A stretch of 8,475 nucleotides of DNA from Hydrogenophaga sp. (GTDB taxonomy: Bacteria > Pseudomonadota > Gammaproteobacteria > Burkholderiales > Burkholderiaceae_C): positions 1-8,475 of the forward strand of contig JAJNQE010000151.1 of the NCBI GenBank assembly GCA_021154985.1, in the 5' to 3' direction. The translations under genes were made by a program, and so were the position numbers. Below, piece by piece: positions 1 to 6,121 of the stretch; the first letter of the stretch is position 1; each line of letters begins with the position of its first letter. The notes beneath the pieces are model-generated. The model did no database searches. It saw only the letters and a program-made list of their open reading frames with translations, and was not told where the DNA came from.

Positions 1-51
1 AACGGCATTGACGCCGTGCTCGCCGACCTGCGCGCACGCGGTCAAGCTTAA
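1..51 (+). CDS. rpmB: 50S ribosomal protein L28, C-terminal end only (partial)
   Basis: The window opens inside this gene; the last 16 residues and the TAA stop are visible. The residues read NGIDAVLADLRARGQA, which match the C-terminal helix of L28 (E. coli ends in GIDTVLAELRARGEKY). L28 is a small structural protein of the large ribosomal subunit. The identification is strengthened by rpmG starting 12 bases after the stop, because rpmB-rpmG is a conserved ribosomal protein operon in proteobacteria. Everything upstream, including the promoter and start, lies outside the window. Confidence 0.9.
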   Translation, partial: NGIDAVLADLRARGQA

Positions 52-63
52 GGAGAACCGAAC

Positions 64-234
64 ATGGCAACCAAAGGCGCACGCGAGAAGATCAAGCTGG
101 AATCCACCGCTGGAACCGGCCACTTCTACACCACCACCAAAAACAAGAAGACCACGCCCGAGAAGATGCTGATCAAGAAATTTGATCCCAAAGCTCGCAA
201 GCACGTGGACTACAAAGAAATCAAGCTCAAGTAA
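64..234 (+). CDS. rpmG: 50S ribosomal protein L33, zinc-independent form
   Basis: This encodes a 56-residue basic protein, close to the 55 residues of E. coli L33 and nearly collinear with it: REKIKLESTAGTGHFYTTTKNK near the start, then KKFDPKARKHVDYKEIKLK at the end. L33 sits near the E site of the large ribosomal subunit. There are no cysteines, so this is the C-minus form that does not bind zinc; the C-plus form carries two CxxC pairs. The start is an ATG preceded by a strong Shine-Dalgarno, AAGGAG at 50-55, which overlaps the rpmB stop codon and leaves 8 bases to the start. That arrangement indicates cotranscription and probable translational coupling with rpmB. A strong terminator begins 16 bases after the stop. 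Confidence 0.97.
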   Translation: MATKGAREKIKLESTAGTGHFYTTTKNKKTTPEKMLIKKFDPKARKHVDYKEIKLK

Positions 235-250
235 GCTGGATTTCTCCCAT

Positions 251-280
251 AAAAAGCCGCTGCAACCCAGCGGCTTTTTT
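251..280 (+). terminator. Rho-independent terminator of rpmB-rpmG
   Basis: A perfect 12-bp inverted repeat (AAAAAGCCGCTG at 251-262 and its complement at 268-279) encloses a CAACC loop and ends in a run of six T (275-280). It starts 16 bases after the rpmG stop. The A-run on the left arm gives a T-run on the other strand too, so it could also stop minus-strand transcripts that pass the desaturase terminator. Confidence 0.9.
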
Positions 281-308
281 GTGTCCCGCTGAAAGCCGGC
301 TGCCCACG

Positions 309-336
309 AAAAAACCACCCCGAAGGGTGGTTTTTT
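309..336 (-). terminator. Rho-independent terminator of the desaturase gene, structurally bidirectional
   Basis: A perfect 12-bp stem (AAAAAACCACCC at 309-320 and GGGTGGTTTTTT at 325-336) closes on a CGAA tetraloop. Read on the minus strand it lies 15 bases past the desaturase stop and ends in a T-run, as expected for that gene. Read on the plus strand it also ends in six T, so it can back up the rpmG terminator. Confidence 0.9.
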
Positions 337-351
337 CTGGAGCGCTCGGGT

Positions 352-1578
352 TCAGGCGTGAGCCGATCGAAGGCGAATAGAAAAGTCGCGCAAGGCAGCG
401 ATACCACTCTCTTCAGCCCGGCGGCACCAGGCCTGCAGATCAGTGGCCAGCTGTTCGCGCGTGGCGGTGGTGCTGGACCACAGGGCACGCAACTCTTCGC
501 GCATGGTCACCATCTTGTCGAGCACCGGGTGCTCGGCGCGCACCTGGGCCAGTTGGGGTTTGACGCTGGCGGGCACCTTGTCGTCATCGCGGTGCAGCCA
601 CTGGCGGGCCGACTGCAGAACGGTGGCATCGCCACGGCGCTGTTGCAGCGCCTCGATCTCGCGCTTGCAAGCGGCGCGCATTTCGCGGGCATAACCGGCC
701 ATCACTTCGTAGCGGTTCGCGATGATCGCTTCCAGGGTCTTCTCGTCCGCCACCGGCTTCACATCACCGAACGCCATCTTGGGCGGCAGCTTCTTGACCG
801 AAGCCAGTCCGACCGAGCGCAGCATGCTGATGTACATCCAGCCGATGTCGAACTCGTAAGGCTTGACCGACAGCTTGGCCGACGTGGGGTAGGTGTGGTG
901 GTTGTTGTGCAGCTCTTCGCCGCCAATGATGATGCCCCAGGGCGAGACGTTGGTGCTGGCGTCGGTGGCTTCAAAGTTGCGGTAACCCCACCAGTGGCCA
1001 ATGCCGTTGATGATGCCGGCGGCCGTGATGGGAATCCAGATCATCTGAATGGCCCAGACCGTCACGCCCAACACGCCGAACAGCGCGATGTTGATGATCA
1101 TCATCAGGGTCACGCCCAGGCGCGAACGGCCGGTGTAGAGGTTGCGCTCGATCCAGTCGTTGGGGGTGTTGTGGCCGTAGCGGTCCAGGGTTTCCTGGTT
1201 CTTGGCTTCGGCGCGGTAGAGCTCGCTGCCTTCAAAAAACACTTTCTTGATGCCGAACACCACCGGGCTGTGCGGGTCACCCTCGTGCTCGCACTTGGCG
1301 TGGTGCTTGCGGTGGATGGCGGTCCATTCCTTGGTGACCATGCCGGTGGTCATCCAGAGCCAGAAGCGGAAAAAGTGCGATGCGATCGGGTGCAGGTCCA
1401 GCGAGCGGTGGGCTTGGTGGCGATGCAGATAAATGGTGACGCTGGCGATGGTGATGTGCGTGAACACCAGGGCCACGATCAGGGCCTGCCACCAGGTGGC
1501 GCCGGTCAAGCCGTGCGCGAGGAACTGGATGAGACCGTCCCAGATGGCGGAGAAGATACCGAAGTCGGAAGAGGACAT
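352..1578 (-). CDS. Membrane fatty acid (acyl-CoA type) desaturase with long C-terminal extension
   Basis: This encodes a 408-residue integral membrane di-iron desaturase, which would introduce a cis double bond into a fatty acyl chain using O2. The histidine boxes of the family are present: HRHQAH at 52-57, HRKHH at 89-93 and HNNHH at 224-228, with further histidines at 97, 103 and 195. Hydrophobic segments at about 31-51, 64-80 and 155-190 are consistent with membrane helices on either side of the iron site. The core resembles delta-9 acyl-CoA desaturases (PF00487), but regioselectivity cannot be read from the sequence. After about residue 260 there is a roughly 145-residue charged, helix-rich tail (REIEALQQRR, REELRALWSS) that is not part of the usual catalytic fold. 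The ATG has only a weak GGGAAA Shine-Dalgarno (1582-1587), 3 bases away. The gene follows the methyltransferase gene on the same strand across a 166-bp gap holding a predicted promoter, so it is probably its own transcription unit. Confidence 0.93.
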   Translation of the reverse strand: MSSSDFGIFSAIWDGLIQFLAHGLTGATWWQALIVALVFTHITIASVTIYLHRHQAHRSLDLHPIASHFFRFWLWMTTGMVTKEWTAIHRKHHAKCEHEGDPHSPVVFGIKKVFFEGSELYRAEAKNQETLDRYGHNTPNDWIERNLYTGRSRLGVTLMMIINIALFGVLGVTVWAIQMIWIPITAAGIINGIGHWWGYRNFEATDASTNVSPWGIIIGGEELHNNHHTYPTSAKLSVKPYEFDIGWMYISMLRSVGLASVKKLPPKMAFGDVKPVADEKTLEAIIANRYEVMAGYAREMRAACKREIEALQQRRGDATVLQSARQWLHRDDDKVPASVKPQLAQVRAEHPVLDKMVTMREELRALWSSTTATREQLATDLQAWCRRAEESGIAALRDFSIRLRSAHA

Positions 1579-1656
1579 TGATTTCCCAATAGACCGCCCA
1601 AGGCGGCGGGTGGATACCGAGTGGGCTCCAGAGCGCCCGGAGCAAAGAGAGCTGCG

Positions 1657-1685
1657 ATTTTAAGGGCGGGGGTCCAAAACACCAA
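1657..1685 (-). promoter_or_regulatory. Predicted sigma-70 promoter for the desaturase gene
   Basis: On the minus strand there is TTGGTG (1685-1680), a 17-base spacer, and TAAAAT (1662-1657). The -10 matches the consensus at 5 of 6 positions and the -35 at 3 of 6. A start near 1650 would give a leader of about 72 bases, which contains a small CCGCC-TTG-GGCGG hairpin (1594-1606). The rest of the 166-bp gap (1579-1744) shows no gene and no convincing terminator for the upstream methyltransferase gene. Confidence 0.45.
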
Positions 1686-1744
1686 CCCGCATCCGACCCC
1701 AAAAGCGGGATCCATTGCTTCAGATCAAGAGAATTGACGGCTTT

Positions 1745-3013
1745 TCAAGGCTTTTTCCGCCAGACGGCGGCAAAGAAGCCGTCTGTAGCATGCCGATGCG
1801 GCCACAGACGCAGCCAGCGCCCCTGCTCGCCCTGGCACAGCGAAGTGCCGTGGTTGACGTGCAGAGTGGCCAGCAAGGCAGACACCGGAAGCACCTCAAA
1901 GTCGGTGTGCGCGGCTTCAAACGCTGCGCAGACGGCCTCGTTTTCTTCTTTCAGCAGGCTGCAGGTGGCATAGACCAAACGCCCACCCGGCTTGAGCAGG
2001 CGGGCCGCGCTGTTCAAGATGGCCAACTGCAGCTCGGCCTGCGCCGCCACGGTCTGCGGGTTCTGGCGCCATTTCAGGTCGGGACTGCGGCGCAACGTGC
2101 CCAGCCCGGAGCACGGCGCGTCGACCAGCACGCGGTCGATCTTGCCGGCCAGGCGCTTGATGCGGTCGTCGCGCTCGTGGGCGATGGCCACCGGGTGCAC
2201 GTTCGACAGACCGCTGCGCGCCAGGCGCGGTTTGAGCGCATCGAGCCGGTGGCCCGACGTGTCAAAGGCATAAAGTCGCCCACTGTTGCGCATGGCAGCG
2301 CCACTGGCCAGGGTCTTGCCCCCGGCCCCGGCGCAAAAATCGACCACCATCTCGCCGCGCTTGGCGTCCAGCAGCAAGGCCAGCAGCTGCGATCCCTCGT
2401 CCTGCACCTCGACCTCGCCCGCCGTGAACGCAGGCAGTTTGGCCAGCGAGGGCTTGCCCTGCAGGCGGATGCCGAGTGGCGAGTAAGGCGTGGCCTCGCC
2501 AGACAAACCGGCTTTCTGCAAAGAAGCGAGCACAGACTCTCTTTTGGCCTTGAGCACATTGACGCGCAGGTCGAGCGACGCGGGCTGGTTGAGGCTCGCC
2601 ACGAGGGCGTCGAACTCGTTCCCCACTTGCTCGCGCAAGGCCGTGGCCAGCCATTCGGGCAGGTTGTGGCGGTGCGGCGCCATCAGATCGGCGTCGGACA
2701 CGGCGTCGCAGTGGTCCAGCCAGGTTTTTTCAGGCTCCGTCAGTGCGCTCTTGATGAAGTCGCGATCGCCGGGAAACGCCAGGATGGCCAGCCGGCGCCA
2801 TTTGGAGCCGCTGCCCGAGCGGGCAAGCCATTCGAGCTTGAGGCGCTCGCGCAAGATCTTGTAGACCGTGTCGGAGAGCGTGGCGCGCTCGCGCGAGCCG
2901 AGCGAACGGTTCTCGCGGAAATGGCGGGCGACAACGGCGTCGGCGGGGTGCTCGAACTTGAAGACCTGTTCGATCAGGGTGGCGCATTCGTCCAGGAGGG
3001 CTTTGGGGTGCAT
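1745..3013 (-). CDS. RsmB/NOP-family rRNA (cytosine-C5) methyltransferase
   Basis: This encodes a 422-residue S-adenosylmethionine-dependent RNA m5C methyltransferase, similar in length to E. coli RsmB (429). The SAM-binding motif I is VDFCAGAGGKT at 224-234. Motif IV is DAPCSGLGTLRR at 298-309, with Cys301, which in this family helps release the product. Motif VI is YATCSLLKEENE at 348-359, with Cys351, the usual nucleophile. Residues 1 to about 140 (DTVYKILRERLKLEWL and onward) resemble the helical NusB-like N-terminal part of RsmB/Sun proteins. The family makes RsmB the natural guess (C967 of 16S rRNA), but the gene is not beside fmt/def. Burkholderiales often carry more than one member, so I assign the family and leave the target open. 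The ATG at 3013 gives the family N-terminus. The frame stays open further upstream into the repeat and antisense of prfC, but that part does not look like protein. A G-rich stretch (complement of 3026-3032) is the only Shine-Dalgarno-like sequence, about 12 bases away. Confidence 0.92.
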   Translation of the reverse strand: MHPKALLDECATLIEQVFKFEHPADAVVARHFRENRSLGSRERATLSDTVYKILRERLKLEWLARSGSGSKWRRLAILAFPGDRDFIKSALTEPEKTWLDHCDAVSDADLMAPHRHNLPEWLATALREQVGNEFDALVASLNQPASLDLRVNVLKAKRESVLASLQKAGLSGEATPYSPLGIRLQGKPSLAKLPAFTAGEVEVQDEGSQLLALLLDAKRGEMVVDFCAGAGGKTLASGAAMRNSGRLYAFDTSGHRLDALKPRLARSGLSNVHPVAIAHERDDRIKRLAGKIDRVLVDAPCSGLGTLRRSPDLKWRQNPQTVAAQAELQLAILNSAARLLKPGGRLVYATCSLLKEENEAVCAAFEAAHTDFEVLPVSALLATLHVNHGTSLCQGEQGRWLRLWPHRHATDGFFAAVWRKKP

Positions 3014-3023
3014 GGGCTGTATT

Positions 3024-3104
3024 GTCCCCCCCTGCGCCGCTGATGCGGCTTCCCCCCGGAGGGGGACGATGCCTAGGACCGGCGGAGCCGGATCCGCGGC
3101 ATCT
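3024..3104. repeat. REP-like extragenic element with several GC-rich hairpins
   Basis: About 80 bases between the divergent methyltransferase and prfC genes are packed with inverted repeats. These are GCCGC-TGAT-GCGGC (3036-3049), TCCCCC-CGGA-GGGGGA (3051-3066) and CCGGC-GGA-GCCGG (3079-3091). A competing 7-bp pairing is possible between GTCCCCC (3024-3030) and GGGGGAC (3061-3067), which would enclose the first hairpin. From memory, very similar intergenic elements (a CCCCC/GGGGG hairpin, then an ACCGGCGGAGCCGG-like hairpin) are scattered through Comamonadaceae genomes. No second copy is visible here, so repeat status is inferred. It has no T-run, so it is not a standard terminator. Confidence 0.6.
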
Positions 3105-3123
3105 CTGCAATGGGGCACGCACT

Positions 3124-3152
3124 CCGGCAATGGTTGCTGTGCCGGGGATAAT
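3124..3152 (+). promoter_or_regulatory. Possible prfC promoter region: dyad symmetry next to a -10-like hexamer
   Basis: CCGGCA (3124-3129) and TGCCGG (3140-3145) form a 6-bp dyad with a 10-base spacer, directly followed by GATAAT (3147-3152), which matches the -10 consensus at 5 of 6 positions. No good -35 lies at the right distance. Transcription from here would begin within a few bases of the prfC ATG at 3161, giving a very short leader. The real promoter may instead lie elsewhere in the 147-bp gap. Confidence 0.3.
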
Positions 3153-3160
3153 GAAAGGCT

Positions 3161-4780
3161 ATGTCCGAACTTTCCCAACAGGTGCGCCGCCGGCGCACCT
3201 TCGCCATCATCTCCCACCCCGACGCGGGCAAAACCACCCTCACCGAAAAGCTGTTGCTGTTCTCCGGCGCGATCAACATCGCCGGCAGTGTGAAAGCACG
3301 CAAGGCTGCGCGCCACGCCACCAGCGACTGGATGGAGATCGAGAAGCAGCGGGGCATCTCGGTGGCCTCGTCGGTGATGCAGATGGAGTACCGCGACTGC
3401 GTGATCAACCTGCTGGATACCCCGGGCCACCAGGATTTCAGTGAAGACACCTACCGCGTGCTGACCGCCGTGGACGCCGCGCTGATGGTGATCGACGCGG
3501 GCAACGGCGTGGAGCCGCAGACGCGGCGCCTGCTGCAGGTCTGCCGCGCACGCAACACACCCATCCTGACCTTTGTGAACAAGATGGACCGCGAAGTGCA
3601 GGCGCCGCTGGACCTGATGGACGAGCTGGAGCGCGAGCTGGGCATGACGGTGGTGCCCTTCACCTGGCCGGTGGGCATGGGCAAGACCTTCCGTGGCGTG
3701 TTCGACCGTCGCACCGACCAGATGCGCGTGTTCGCGGCCGGTGAAGACCGCCGTGGCGGCGACGAGGATGTGCTCGCCGGCCTGAACAACCCCGAGAGCG
3801 TGAAGCGCTTTGGCTCGGAGTTCGAGCAGGCGCGCGACGAACTGGAGCTGGTGGCCGGCGCTTCGCCCGCCTTCGACGAAGCCGAGTTTCTGGCCGGACG
3901 CCAGACACCCATGCTGTTCGGCTCGGCCGTCAACAACTTCGGCGTGCGCGAGGTGCTCGACGCCTTGGTGGACCTGGCCCCGCCGCCCGGCGACCGGCCG
4001 GCGCTGCAACGCACGGTGCACCCCGATGAGGCCAAGTTCACCGGTGTGGTGTTCAAGATCCAGGCCAACATGGACCCGGCACACCGCGACCGCATTGCGT
4101 TTGTGCGGGTGGCCAGCGGTCACTTCGAGCGCGGCATGAAGCTCAAGGTGGTGCGTTCGGGCAAAGACCTGCGGCCCAACACCGTGGTGAGTTTTCTCTC
4201 GCAGCGGCGCGAGCTGCTCGACGAAGCCTTTGCCGGCGACATCATCGGCATCCCGAACCATGGCGTGCTGCAGCTGGGTGACACGCTCACCGAAGGCGAG
4301 AGCCTGCAGTTCACCGGCTTGCCCTTCTTTGCGCCGGAGATCATCCGCAGCGTGGAAGTGGCCGATCCGCTGCGCAGCAAGCAGTTGCGCTCAGGCCTCA
4401 CGCAGCTCGGCGAAGAGGGTGCGATCCAGGTGTTTCGCCCCATCGCCGGGTCGGTCATGCTGCTGGGCGCTGTGGGCCAACTGCAATTTGAAGTGGTGGC
4501 GCACCGGCTGGAGCACGAATACGGCGTGAAGGCTCGCATCATGAACAGCCCCTACCAGGTGGCGCGCTGGGTGACCTGCGCGCCCGAAGACGGCGGCGAG
4601 ATCGAACTGAAAAAGTTCATCGACGCCAACAGCCACCGCGTGGCGCTGGACGCGGTGGACGCCCCCACGCTGCTGGTGGACCACGCGGCCACGCTGCGTG
4701 CGGTGGAGGCCAACTGGCCGAAGATCAAGTTCCACGCTATGCGCGAGCACGCGGGCCTGGTGTTCGCCAAAGGCGTCTGA
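3161..4780 (+). CDS. prfC: Peptide chain release factor 3 (RF3)
   Basis: This encodes a 539-residue translational GTPase that removes RF1 or RF2 from the ribosome after peptide release; E. coli RF3 has 529 residues. The GTPase motifs are all present: HPDAGKTT (P-loop, 19-26), RGIS (switch I, 64-67), DTPGH (86-90), NKMD (140-143) and SAV (255-257). The opening RRRRTFAIISHPDAGKTT and the stretch RHATSDWMEIEKQRGISVASS are hallmarks of RF3, not EF-G. The later part has the family's GEEGAIQVF (417-425) and GAVGQLQFEV (436-445). The ATG at 3161 gives the typical N-terminus, although its Shine-Dalgarno is poor (AAAGG at 3154-3158, only 2 bases away). The gene stands alone on the + strand between minus-strand genes. 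Its TGA is directly followed by the reverse complement of the purN stop, with no terminator between them. Confidence 0.98.
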   Translation: MSELSQQVRRRRTFAIISHPDAGKTTLTEKLLLFSGAINIAGSVKARKAARHATSDWMEIEKQRGISVASSVMQMEYRDCVINLLDTPGHQDFSEDTYRVLTAVDAALMVIDAGNGVEPQTRRLLQVCRARNTPILTFVNKMDREVQAPLDLMDELERELGMTVVPFTWPVGMGKTFRGVFDRRTDQMRVFAAGEDRRGGDEDVLAGLNNPESVKRFGSEFEQARDELELVAGASPAFDEAEFLAGRQTPMLFGSAVNNFGVREVLDALVDLAPPPGDRPALQRTVHPDEAKFTGVVFKIQANMDPAHRDRIAFVRVASGHFERGMKLKVVRSGKDLRPNTVVSFLSQRRELLDEAFAGDIIGIPNHGVLQLGDTLTEGESLQFTGLPFFAPEIIRSVEVADPLRSKQLRSGLTQLGEEGAIQVFRPIAGSVMLLGAVGQLQFEVVAHRLEHEYGVKARIMNSPYQVARWVTCAPEDGGEIELKKFIDANSHRVALDAVDAPTLLVDHAATLRAVEANWPKIKFHAMREHAGLVFAKGV

Positions 4781-5374
4781 TCAGCCGGCGGCGAGCAGCC
4801 GCTCCACGGCCCGTGGGTAGATGACGTGCTCCTGCGTCAACACCCGAGCCGCCAGCGTCTCGGCGGTGTCGTCCGGCAACACCGGCACCACCGCCTGGTC
4901 GAGGATGTCGCCGTGATCCAGTTCGCTGGTCACGCGGTGCACGGTAGCGCCTGCGAAGCGGCAACCCATGTCGATGGCGCGCTGGTGCGCGTTCAGGCCG
5001 GTGAACGCCGGCAGCAGGCTCGGGTGGATGTTGACCAGCCTGCCTTCGTAGTGCTGCACAAAACCCGGCGTGAGGATGCGCATGAAGCCGGCGAGCACCA
5101 CCAGCACGGGCTCGAAGCGGTCGATCTCGGTCATCAGCGCAGCGTCGAAAGCCTCGCGGCTGGCGAACCGGGTGTGGGCCAGCGCGCGGGTGGCGATGCC
5201 CTGCTCTTCGGCCCAGGCCAGGCCCTGGGCGCCGGCCTTGTTGCTGATCACCGCCGACACACGGGCATTGAACCGGGCTTGCCAGCCCTGCTTGACGGAG
5301 CTCTCCACGATGGCGGCCATGTTGGAGCCGCTCCCGGAGATCAGAATCACGATGTTTTTGTTCACGCCAGACAT
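4781..5374 (-). CDS. purN: Phosphoribosylglycinamide (GAR) formyltransferase
   Basis: This encodes a 197-residue cytoplasmic enzyme that transfers a formyl group from 10-formyltetrahydrofolate to GAR, the third step of de novo purine synthesis. Visible motifs are the phosphate-binding loop SGSGSN (13-18), the folate and catalytic segment NIHPSLLPAF (115-124) with Asn115 and His117, and ELDHGDIL (151-158), where Asp153 matches the catalytic Asp144 of E. coli PurN. The length is slightly less than the 212 residues in E. coli, with no sign of truncation. The ATG at 5374 gives the usual N-terminus (KNIVILISGSGSN), but I see no good Shine-Dalgarno and no upstream in-frame ATG. The start lies 14 bp from the divergent yceH start, so its promoter probably overlaps yceH coding sequence. 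The stop abuts the prfC stop. Confidence 0.97.
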   Translation of the reverse strand: MSGVNKNIVILISGSGSNMAAIVESSVKQGWQARFNARVSAVISNKAGAQGLAWAEEQGIATRALAHTRFASREAFDAALMTEIDRFEPVLVVLAGFMRILTPGFVQHYEGRLVNIHPSLLPAFTGLNAHQRAIDMGCRFAGATVHRVTSELDHGDILDQAVVPVLPDDTAETLAARVLTQEHVIYPRAVERLLAAG

Positions 5375-5388
5375 GGCCGGGAAGTGTA

Positions 5389-6120
5389 ATGACCTCAGAC
5401 CTGCAAACCCCTTCCAGCAGCCGCCCGCGCGGCCTCGATTTCACCCAGCGCCCGCTGTCACTGACCGAGGCGCGCGTGCTCGGCACACTCATGGAAAAAG
5501 CACGCACCGTGCCCGACAGTTACCCGCTCACGCTCAACACGCTGGTGACCGGCTGCAACCAGAAGTCCAGCCGCGAGCCGGTGATGAACCTGGCCGAGGC
5601 CACCGTGCTCGAAGCGCTGGACAACCTGCGCGCTGTGCACCTGGTGCTGGAGAGCAGCGGCAGCCGCGTAACGCGCTACGAGCACAACTTCATGCGCGCC
5701 GTGGCGGTGCCCGAACAGTCGGCCGTGCTGCTGGGCATGCTGATGCTGCGCGGGCCGCAGACCGCTGGTGAACTGCGGCTGAACACCGAGCGCTGGTACA
5801 AGTTCCTCGACATTGCCTCGGTCGACGCCTTCCTGGAAGAGCTTCAGGACCGCAGCGAAGACAAGGGCGGTGCGCTGGTGGTGAAGCTGCCACGCGCACC
5901 GGGCGCTCGCGAGCAGCGCTGGGCCCACCTGCTCTGCGGCCCGGTGGACGCTTCGCTGCTGTCGCACAGCCCGCAGCCAGGCCCCAGCGCGGCCACCGAA
6001 GACGAACTGATCAACCTCACCCGCCGGGTGGCCACGCTGGAAAACACCGTGGCCGCGCTGCAGGACCAGCTGCAGAATCTCAGCATTCAACTCGGCTTGT
6101 CGCAGCCCGGACAGCCGTAA
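5389..6120 (+). CDS. yceH: YceH / DUF480 family winged-helix protein
   Basis: This encodes a 243-residue member of the YceH family (PF04337), whose cellular role is not established. The diagnostic block runs from LTEARVLGTLMEK (25-37) through CNQKSSREPVMNL (56-68), VTRYEHNF (94-101) and RGPQTAGELR (121-130), and corresponds closely to E. coli YceH (CNQKTNREPVMNL, LLLRGAQTPGELR). Family structures show two winged-helix domains, covering about 22-105 and 110-190 here. The tail (about 204-235, DELINLTRRVATLENTVAALQDQ) has the heptad look of a short coiled coil, suggesting oligomerisation. About 20 N-terminal residues precede the conserved core, more than in E. coli; there is no other early ATG, and a weak GGGAAG lies at 5379-5384. 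The gene diverges from purN. No terminator follows, so it may read into the dehydrogenase genes 78 bases on. Confidence 0.93.
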   Translation: MTSDLQTPSSSRPRGLDFTQRPLSLTEARVLGTLMEKARTVPDSYPLTLNTLVTGCNQKSSREPVMNLAEATVLEALDNLRAVHLVLESSGSRVTRYEHNFMRAVAVPEQSAVLLGMLMLRGPQTAGELRLNTERWYKFLDIASVDAFLEELQDRSEDKGGALVVKLPRAPGAREQRWAHLLCGPVDASLLSHSPQPGPSAATEDELINLTRRVATLENTVAALQDQLQNLSIQLGLSQPGQP

Positions 6121-6121
6121 A

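Noticed and set aside
358..1581. A long open frame on the + strand opposite the desaturase gene (about 407 codons).
   Set aside because: It mirrors the desaturase codons and has composition-driven protein sequence. The opposite strand carries the intact histidine boxes of a real desaturase.
1681..1744. Possible terminator after the methyltransferase gene (CCCGC and GCGGG arms on the minus strand).
   Set aside because: The stem is only 5 bp with a 14-base loop and no adjacent T-run, so it is not convincing.
1715..3043. A 442-codon open frame on the + strand opposite the methyltransferase gene.
   Set aside because: It is rich in Gln, Arg, Gly and Ala with no recognisable domain. The minus strand carries complete methyltransferase motifs.
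3022..3160. Possible small gene within the methyltransferase-prfC gap (for example an ATG at 3151).
   Set aside because: These frames run into prfC out of frame and have no family-like sequence; the gap is occupied by the repeat and regulatory-looking dyad.
3014..4261. The minus-strand reading frame of the methyltransferase stays open upstream for about 400 more codons, through the repeat and antisense of prfC.
   Set aside because: The added sequence is low-complexity, rich in His, Val, Gly and Ala, and unlike any methyltransferase N-terminus. It is the third-position-GC shadow of prfC. The ATG at 3013 gives the family start.
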